Shown: piece by piece, positions 6,494 to 11,106 of the stretch
How the letters are laid out: each line of letters starts with the position of its first letter
Numbering within the stretch: position 1 is the stretch's first letter
DNA from: an uncultured Campylobacter sp.
GTDB taxonomy: Bacteria; Campylobacterota; Campylobacteria; Campylobacterales; Campylobacteraceae
Length of the DNA stretch: 11,106 nt
NCBI GenBank assembly: GCA_937990735.1
Contig: CALKQT010000069.1
Coordinates: 1-11,106, forward strand
Reading direction: 5' to 3'
The notes under the pieces: model-generated
Databases searched by the model: none
The model's input: only the letters and a program-made list of their open reading frames with translations
Told to the model about the DNA's origin: nothing
Program-made: the position numbers and the translations under genes

Positions 6494-6544
6494 CGCACGA
6501 AAGCTCCGTAATCCGCCGTAAAATTTCGCTCGCAACGGATCTAA
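6494..6544. repeat. 51-bp direct repeat, copy 2
   Basis: Second copy of the repeat at 6261-6311, 233 bp further on in the same orientation, with two mismatches. It ends 25 bp before the stop codon of the membrane protein gene. The 182 bp between the copies have no recognisable gene or mobile-element ends. Confidence 0.85.
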
Positions 6545-6568
6545 GTTGCGCGGGCATAATCCGCCGCC

Positions 6569-8737
6569 CTACTTCCTGTCTAAATTTAAAATTTCGCTCG
6601 AAATTTCATCTACCGTCGCGTTGAAATCCTCCGCCAGCGCGCGCTTTAGCTCCTCTTTCGCCGCCATCATATCGCGCACGATCGCAGCTTCAAACTCCTC
6701 TCGATTGAGTGCCTCGTCGCCCTTGGCAAACGCAAAATCCAGCCCAAACCACGTAGCCACGGCAAACGCGGGCACGCATACCACCGCGCCCGGGCCGCAT
6801 ACGAGCCCCGCACTACCGCTAGTCGCGCTGGCGCCCGCCTTGGTAAGGGTTTTCGCGCCCGTCTTAGCCGCAGTTTTAGCGAGGCTCTTGCTTATCAGCT
6901 TTGCGCCCAGCACGCCGCCCAGCGCCCCTAGCCCCGTCCCGCTCGCGCGATACGCCTTGCTTTTTAGGCTGAAGCTCTGCGTGACGTTAAGATCAACTTT
7001 CGCGCCGTATTTTTTGAGCGTAAAATTTAGCGAGCTCTCATAATTTTTGACGTTCGCCGCAGCGATTTTAGCGATGTTTTCGCCAAAATCTTTCGGAAAG
7101 CTTTCGCTTACGAATAGCGCAAATTTCTCATTCAGATACGCCCCCGCATCATCGTCCCACACGCCGTGCCACAGCACCAGATAATCGCTCAGAAACGAGT
7201 AATTGAAATCCGCCATTTTCTGCGCGCTAAGCCTCGCGCCCTCGTCGTAAACGGCGTCGATGTAGCTATTCAGCGCGGACGCGGCGTTTGCTTCTACGGC
7301 GAAGCGCGTGGCGTTTAGCTCGCCTCTTAACGCATCCGCCTCGCGAGCGCTTAAGATCAGCCGCTCGCCGCTTTGCAGCACGATCTGCACGCCCGTCTCG
7401 ACCGCACTTTTAGGATGTGCGCTCTCCGCTTCGCCCGCAGCAGTGCGCGTCTGCGCGGCGCAGATCAAACACAGCGTGACGTAGGCAAGCGCAAAGATCG
7501 TGCCGCTGAAGCGCCCTATTTTGGGCGCAGCTGCGGCTCGCGGCATAAAAAGCACGAAGGCACAAAGATGCAAAATCGCGCAGTAAAAGACGAAATCGCC
7601 TGCGCAGATCAGAAACAAAAGAGCGATTTTTAGCGCGCTAGGGCTCTGCGACAGCGCCAGCTCGAACAGCGCGTTTTTGTAAAATTTCAAAGCGTAAATT
7701 TCATTTAGCAGAGCAGATTTGAAGTGCGCTTGCGGCGCGGTAGATTTTAAAATTTCAAAAATTTCAGAGATTGATGCAGGGCTTGTCGCGGATTTTTCAG
7801 CGGAACTGTCGGCGACCATATTCGGCGCGGCGGGATTTTGGGCTAAATTTTGCGCTGCGGCGGGGCTAGTCGTAGAATTTTTAGCGTTGATTTGCGATGT
7901 AACGACGGGATTTACCTTGGAATTTTCAGCCGAGGCATGCACCGCCCTAACGAGGCCCATTTTAAAATTTGTGGGCGAAGCGGTAGGTTTTTTGGCTGCG
8001 TTCGGCGCGGACTTGACGACATTATCCGTCTCGGAATTTCCGATAACTATGGCAGCGTTATTCGCCGCGGAATTTTTAGCGGATTTAGAGGCATTATCTG
8101 TTGCCAAATTTCCGACGGGTGCGGAAGCGTCATTCCTCGCAAAGTCTTCGACGGATGAAGCGGTGCGGGCGGGCGGAGTAAAATTTATCGCGGAATTTAA
8201 AGAGTGTGTGGCTGGATCTGCAGCGTCTGCAAGCCGTAAATAGGCCAAATTTATGGCAAATTTTACCGCTACGGCGAGTACGGCGAGCAGCAAAATACTA
8301 AGTTTGAGCGATAAAATCCTAGGATTTTTAATCTCTTTTAGGCTGAGCTTAAGCACCGCCAGGCGCATCAGAGCAAGAGCTGCAGGCAGTGCCGCGAGCG
8401 TCACGAACAGCGCCACGCCGCGCAGATCCGCTAGACCTAGCGCCAAAGTGACGCTTAAGAGGATCGCACCCGCGCAAGCAAAAACCCCGCTTATCAGCCT
8501 GCCTCTAAAAATTTTAATCAAAATCCCGCTGCTGCGAAATAGCGCTGCATTGGCGCGCTGCTTCGCCTCGTAAAAAAAGCTAAATAGCACCCGAAATAGC
8601 GCGTAAGCCCAAAACGCCGCCAGCGCGCAAAAGCCCGCGTCGTCCAAATCCTGCGCGTAAAGCGCGAAGTAAAAAACGCTAACGATCAGCGCTAGCCTAA
8701 GCGCTATTTCACAGATCCAGCGGCGCGTCGTCGTCAT
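6569..8737 (-). CDS. large membrane protein of unknown function, coupled to dnaB
   Basis: 722 aa; no family name is recognised. Hydrophobic segments, likely membrane-spanning, lie near 10-28, 35-55, 82-102, 106-129, 144-166, 368-397 and 409-428, with another hydrophobic stretch at 641-668 (GLVCGPGAVVCVPAFAVATWF). Residues 174-325 form a low-complexity loop rich in Ala, Asn, Ser, Thr and Pro, with two degenerate 24-residue repeats. Residues 429-590 look helical and soluble. A Gly-rich segment (599-612) leads into six lysines spaced exactly four apart (613-633). The tail EALNREEFEAAIV onward is charged and helical. The layout of Gly/Lys-rich helix, hydrophobic stretch and LNREEF resembles uncharacterised proteobacterial membrane proteins I recall only loosely. 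ATG 8737 follows a weak AGG and overlaps the dnaB end by 29 nt; ATG 8755, six codons earlier, is an alternative (728 aa). Translation is probably coupled to dnaB. Confidence 0.85.
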   Translation of the reverse strand: MTTTRRWICEIALRLALIVSVFYFALYAQDLDDAGFCALAAFWAYALFRVLFSFFYEAKQRANAALFRSSGILIKIFRGRLISGVFACAGAILLSVTLALGLADLRGVALFVTLAALPAALALMRLAVLKLSLKEIKNPRILSLKLSILLLAVLAVAVKFAINLAYLRLADAADPATHSLNSAINFTPPARTASSVEDFARNDASAPVGNLATDNASKSAKNSAANNAAIVIGNSETDNVVKSAPNAAKKPTASPTNFKMGLVRAVHASAENSKVNPVVTSQINAKNSTTSPAAAQNLAQNPAAPNMVADSSAEKSATSPASISEIFEILKSTAPQAHFKSALLNEIYALKFYKNALFELALSQSPSALKIALLFLICAGDFVFYCAILHLCAFVLFMPRAAAAPKIGRFSGTIFALAYVTLCLICAAQTRTAAGEAESAHPKSAVETGVQIVLQSGERLILSAREADALRGELNATRFAVEANAASALNSYIDAVYDEGARLSAQKMADFNYSFLSDYLVLWHGVWDDDAGAYLNEKFALFVSESFPKDFGENIAKIAAANVKNYESSLNFTLKKYGAKVDLNVTQSFSLKSKAYRASGTGLGALGGVLGAKLISKSLAKTAAKTGAKTLTKAGASATSGSAGLVCGPGAVVCVPAFAVATWFGLDFAFAKGDEALNREEFEAAIVRDMMAAKEELKRALAEDFNATVDEISSEILNLDRK
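7997..8140 (-). repeat. two degenerate 24-residue tandem repeats inside the membrane protein
   Basis: Codons at 8140-8069 encode ARNDASAPVGNL followed by ATDNASKSAKNS; codons at 8068-7997 encode AANNAAIVIGNS followed by ETDNVVKSAPNA. Twelve of 24 residues match, including the GN and TDN cores and the KSA-N ending. On DNA the units are 72 bp long. They lie within the low-complexity loop and look like an old internal duplication. Confidence 0.6.
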
Positions 8738-10757
8738 CGAGCCTGTTTGCCTCATTGATCTTTGGAATGCCCATCTCTTCGATATTTAGAGGCGGTGCAG
8801 GTTTAAATTTCGCCTCGTCCTCTTGTGCCTCAAAAGGCGGCTCATCGCCCTCGCCTCTTTCAAAATACGCAGCGTCCTCTTGCTGCGTATTCTTTGCGCC
8901 TTGCGATGTGCCTTCCGCACTCTTTACGTTTTGCTGCGCATCAGCCGAATTTCCATGCATGCGCTCTGTTTGAGGCGCGACGCCGCCCGCTCTTGCATCG
9001 TCTAAGCTTTGCCCCTTAAATTCTTGCTTTTGCGGTGCACGACGCACCTCTGCCAAGCTCTGTTCTGCGCTAAATTTAGACTCGCCGTCTATCTCCTCGC
9101 CGTACTCTGCATCGCTTTGACCGAAGCTAGGCATCTCATCAAAATCGATATTTACTCCGGGGTTTCGAGCGCTAGCGGAGCTTTCATTTAAGCTTACGCC
9201 GCTATTTTGCGCTTCATTAAAATTCTGCGTTAAATCTTGCTGTAAATTTTGCGCTACACCCTGCTGCGCCGTGTCGAGGCGCGGCGCAGCAGGCTCCTCA
9301 AAGCCCTGATCTTGCAGCTGCGAGACGTAGTCGAGATTGTCGTTTTCGTTAAAGATCGCGCTCTCGCTGGGCTCGCCGCCGAAGCTCGTATCGACGAAGC
9401 GGGTAAATCTGCCCTGAAAGCCCACCTCGATCGTCCTGCCCGCCTCGCCCGAGCGGTTTTTGCCGACGATGATTTCGGCTTTTTCCTGATAGTCGTTGCG
9501 CCTAAACACGGGCTCGCCTGCGTCCTTGCCCTCGGCCTCCAGCCGCGAAATGCGCTCGCGCTCCATCTGCTCTTTATAAACCTCGTCGCGATAGACGAAA
9601 AGTATGATGTCGGCGTCCTGCTCGATCGCGCCGCTTTCGCGCAAATCGCTTAGCATCGGGCGTTTGTTTGAGCGCGCCTCAAGCGAGCGGTTTAGCTGCG
9701 ACAGCGCGATTATCGGGATGTTTAGCTCGCGCGCTAAAAGCTTGAGCCCGCGTGAAATTTCGGCGATTTGCAGATGGCGCTCGGAGTAATTGCTCGTGCT
9801 CGTCATAAGTCCGATATAATCGATCACGCAAAGCTCGATATTGGCATCTGCGGATTTGAGCTTGCGCAGCTGGGTGCGGACTTGGTGGATGTTTACGTAG
9901 CCGCTGTCATAGACGAAAAGCGGCATATTTAGCACCGCATCGCAGGCGTCGTTGAACCGCGTCCAGTCGTCGTCGCTGAGCTTGGCGCTCATTATGTCGC
10001 TTAGCGGGATCGAGCTAAGAGCGCTTAGTATGCGATACATCAGCTGCACGGAGGGCATCTCGAGCGAGAAAAATACGACACCCTTGCCGCTTTGCAGAGT
10101 TTTCATCATTAAATTTAGCGCAAAAGCGGTCTTTCCCATACCGGGGCGGGCGGCGATGATGATGAGCTCGCCGGGTTTCAGCCCCTTCGTGCAGTCGTTT
10201 AGAAAGCGAAAGCCCGTATCAAGCCCCACGAGCTCCGAGCCTGCGAGCGCCTTTTGGCGTTTCAGCTCCTCTACCACGTCAGCGATGATCTCGTGCGATT
10301 TTTTGATGCCGCCGTGGCGCTCCTCATCGATGAGTTCGTAAATTTTAGAGCTGATTTTATCGGCGGTGTCTTTGCTGCGCACGGCTTCGTTTACCATCGA
10401 AGGGATCTCGTGCGCGACCTTGATTAGCGAGCGCTTGATCGATTTTTCGCGCAGCTCAAGCGCGTATTTTGGGGCATCGACCACGCCGCTAGTGGCTACG
10501 ACCTCGGTAAATGCGCCATCGTCGTAGCGCTCGGCTAGCCATTTTTTAACGAAGCTCGGCGCGATCGGCTCGTTGTGCGAGGAGCACTTGACGATCGCCT
10601 CGTAGATGTCGGCGTGCGGCTTGTAGAAAAAATCGCCGACCGAGATTATCTCGCTCAGCTCGCCGTATGCGTCCTCGTTTTGCAAAAGCGAGCTTAAAAT
10701 CGCACGCTCCATATCCAGATCGTATAAATTTGCAGGCACATTCTGCTTCGTTGCCAT
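8709..10757 (-). CDS. dnaB: replicative DNA helicase DnaB with long C-terminal tail
   Basis: Hexameric 5'-3' helicase that unwinds DNA at the replication fork and recruits primase. It is 682 aa; most DnaB proteins are about 450-490. The N-terminal domain (about 8-105) begins NLYDLDMERAILSSLL. After a linker, the RecA-like domain carries Walker A ARPGMGKT (203-210), SLEMP (231-235), Walker B LCVIDYIGLM with Asp313, the LSQLNRSLEAR motif (352-362), DLRESGAIEQDAD (371-383), and the KNRSGE motif with the expected arginine finger Arg435. A charged insert at 393-422 is longer than in E. coli. The core ends near 458 (FTRFVDTSF). Residues 485-650 are Gln/Asn/Ala/Glu-rich and probably disordered, and a short proline-led motif near the end (APPLNIEEMGIPKI, 654-667) is followed by an acidic tip. 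ATG 10757 has AGGGG five bases upstream. The next gene starts inside its last codons. Confidence 0.97.
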   Translation of the reverse strand: MATKQNVPANLYDLDMERAILSSLLQNEDAYGELSEIISVGDFFYKPHADIYEAIVKCSSHNEPIAPSFVKKWLAERYDDGAFTEVVATSGVVDAPKYALELREKSIKRSLIKVAHEIPSMVNEAVRSKDTADKISSKIYELIDEERHGGIKKSHEIIADVVEELKRQKALAGSELVGLDTGFRFLNDCTKGLKPGELIIIAARPGMGKTAFALNLMMKTLQSGKGVVFFSLEMPSVQLMYRILSALSSIPLSDIMSAKLSDDDWTRFNDACDAVLNMPLFVYDSGYVNIHQVRTQLRKLKSADANIELCVIDYIGLMTSTSNYSERHLQIAEISRGLKLLARELNIPIIALSQLNRSLEARSNKRPMLSDLRESGAIEQDADIILFVYRDEVYKEQMERERISRLEAEGKDAGEPVFRRNDYQEKAEIIVGKNRSGEAGRTIEVGFQGRFTRFVDTSFGGEPSESAIFNENDNLDYVSQLQDQGFEEPAAPRLDTAQQGVAQNLQQDLTQNFNEAQNSGVSLNESSASARNPGVNIDFDEMPSFGQSDAEYGEEIDGESKFSAEQSLAEVRRAPQKQEFKGQSLDDARAGGVAPQTERMHGNSADAQQNVKSAEGTSQGAKNTQQEDAAYFERGEGDEPPFEAQEDEAKFKPAPPLNIEEMGIPKINEANRLDDDDAPLDL

Positions 10758-10775
10758 CGCTTCCCCTCGTTTCGC

Positions 10776-10854
10776 ATTTAAATTCTATAAAATTTCAAGC
10801 TCGCTTCCACAAATCTCTGCGGCGCGATAATTTTAAATTTTATAGAATTTAAAT
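10776..10854. repeat. 20-bp perfect inverted repeat upstream of dnaB
   Basis: ATTTAAATTCTATAAAATTT (10776-10795) is exactly matched by its reverse complement at 10835-10854, with a 39-nt spacer of higher GC. It starts 18 bp upstream of the dnaB ATG. Each arm contains a TATAAA/TATAGA-like -10 candidate, so it may carry the dnaB promoter, bind a dimeric regulator, or be an AT-rich intergenic repeat of this genome. No T-run follows to suggest a terminator. Confidence 0.75.
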
Positions 10855-11106
10855 CTCGCCTCTTGGCAAAATTCTATCGGGCGAAATTTTATAATTTTGC
10901 TCGCCTTAAATTTAGGTGCAGGACGAAATCCAGCCGGATGAAATTTCGCGGCGTATCGAAAGTTCATCCGTCAAGATTCCGCTTTGCGGCACGGAATTCT
11001 ACCGAGGCAAATCTGCGAGTAAAATTGGCGAGCACATAGAGCCTGTGCCTAAATTTCATAGACAGCATAAAATTCTATCGCTTAAAATTTCGCGCAGTAA
11101 ATTCTA
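10855..11106. other. gene-free right edge, upstream of dnaB
   Basis: No gene, tRNA or rRNA is visible on either strand. The stretch holds an 8-bp inverted pair (CGGATGAA at 10935-10942, TTCATCCG at 10963-10970), a short stem GCACA/TGTGC near 11033-11053, and two copies of AAAATTCTATCG (about 10868 and 11068). It may include distal regulatory DNA for dnaB or the downstream flank of a gene beyond the window. Confidence 0.5.

Larger units (their letters stand above)
6147..6568. other. gene-free stretch between membrane protein gene and operon
   Basis: No supported gene. The longest open frame (plus strand, 6200-6511) has no ribosome site, no recognisable domain, and includes both repeat copies below, so I do not call it. 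The stretch contains a 51-bp direct repeat, several AAATTT-type words, and a small stem GCATG-TT-CATGC near 6320-6331. No clear intrinsic terminator follows the membrane protein gene that ends at 6569. Confidence 0.55.

Noticed and set aside
6200..6511. 103-residue plus-strand open frame in the gap between the membrane gene and the operon
   Set aside because: No ribosome site, no recognisable domain or signal, opposite strand to every real gene, and its composition follows the direct repeats.
7719..8243. 174-residue plus-strand open frame
   Set aside because: It lies fully antisense to the low-complexity loop of the membrane protein; its Ala/Phe-rich sequence is what the reverse of Ala/Asn/Ser-rich codons gives.
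10855..11106. tRNA or small RNA gene in the right-hand gap
   Set aside because: The short stems present do not form a cloverleaf, and no T-loop or anticodon arm pattern could be found.

Overview
The window reads as chromosomal DNA from a Campylobacter-type bacterium (Campylobacterota), probably one of the less AT-rich species such as an oral C. gracilis relative; the species guess is inference. The support is a Campylobacterota-style DnaB and polyphosphate kinase 1, intergenic DNA full of AAATTT/AAAATT words, and repeated secreted cysteine-rich Sel1/Hcp-like proteins of the kind known from Helicobacter. Every gene I can support lies on the minus strand, so transcription runs from right to left.

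Layout in transcription order: about 350 bp of gene-free DNA with a 20-bp inverted repeat (10758-11106); dnaB with an unusually long C-terminal tail (8709-10757); a large membrane protein of unknown function whose start overlaps the end of dnaB (6569-8737); a 450-bp gene-free stretch carrying a 51-bp direct repeat; a promoter and a compact operon of four small exported cysteine-rich proteins (3934-6116); a decayed fifth member (3586-3899); ppk1 with its own promoter (1391-3472); and a broken classical Sel1-repeat gene (218-1246) with two frameshifts and one stop.

The most distinctive part is the four-gene operon. It is a tandem duplication of a two-gene unit: A1-B1-A2-B2, followed by a degraded third A. 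The starts of successive A copies are 1114 and 1103 bp apart. A and B share an N-terminal module (Cys, nine residues containing GKYSS, Cys, then a helix ending ILSK and another Cys), so B and A probably come from an older duplication. All four proteins have Sec signal peptides and 10 or 11 cysteines. Genes within each unit overlap by 4 or 14 nt, which suggests coupled translation and possibly an A/B complex in the periplasm or outside the cell. Divergence between copies is patchy: 50- and 57-nt exact matches lie next to strongly diverged segments.

The broken Sel1 gene below ppk1 has the regular Hcp pattern (Cys, seven residues, Cys; eight pairs), so the locus has held at least two classes of exported cysteine-rich repeat protein, both with decayed members. 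ppk1 and dnaB are housekeeping genes that frame this variable region.
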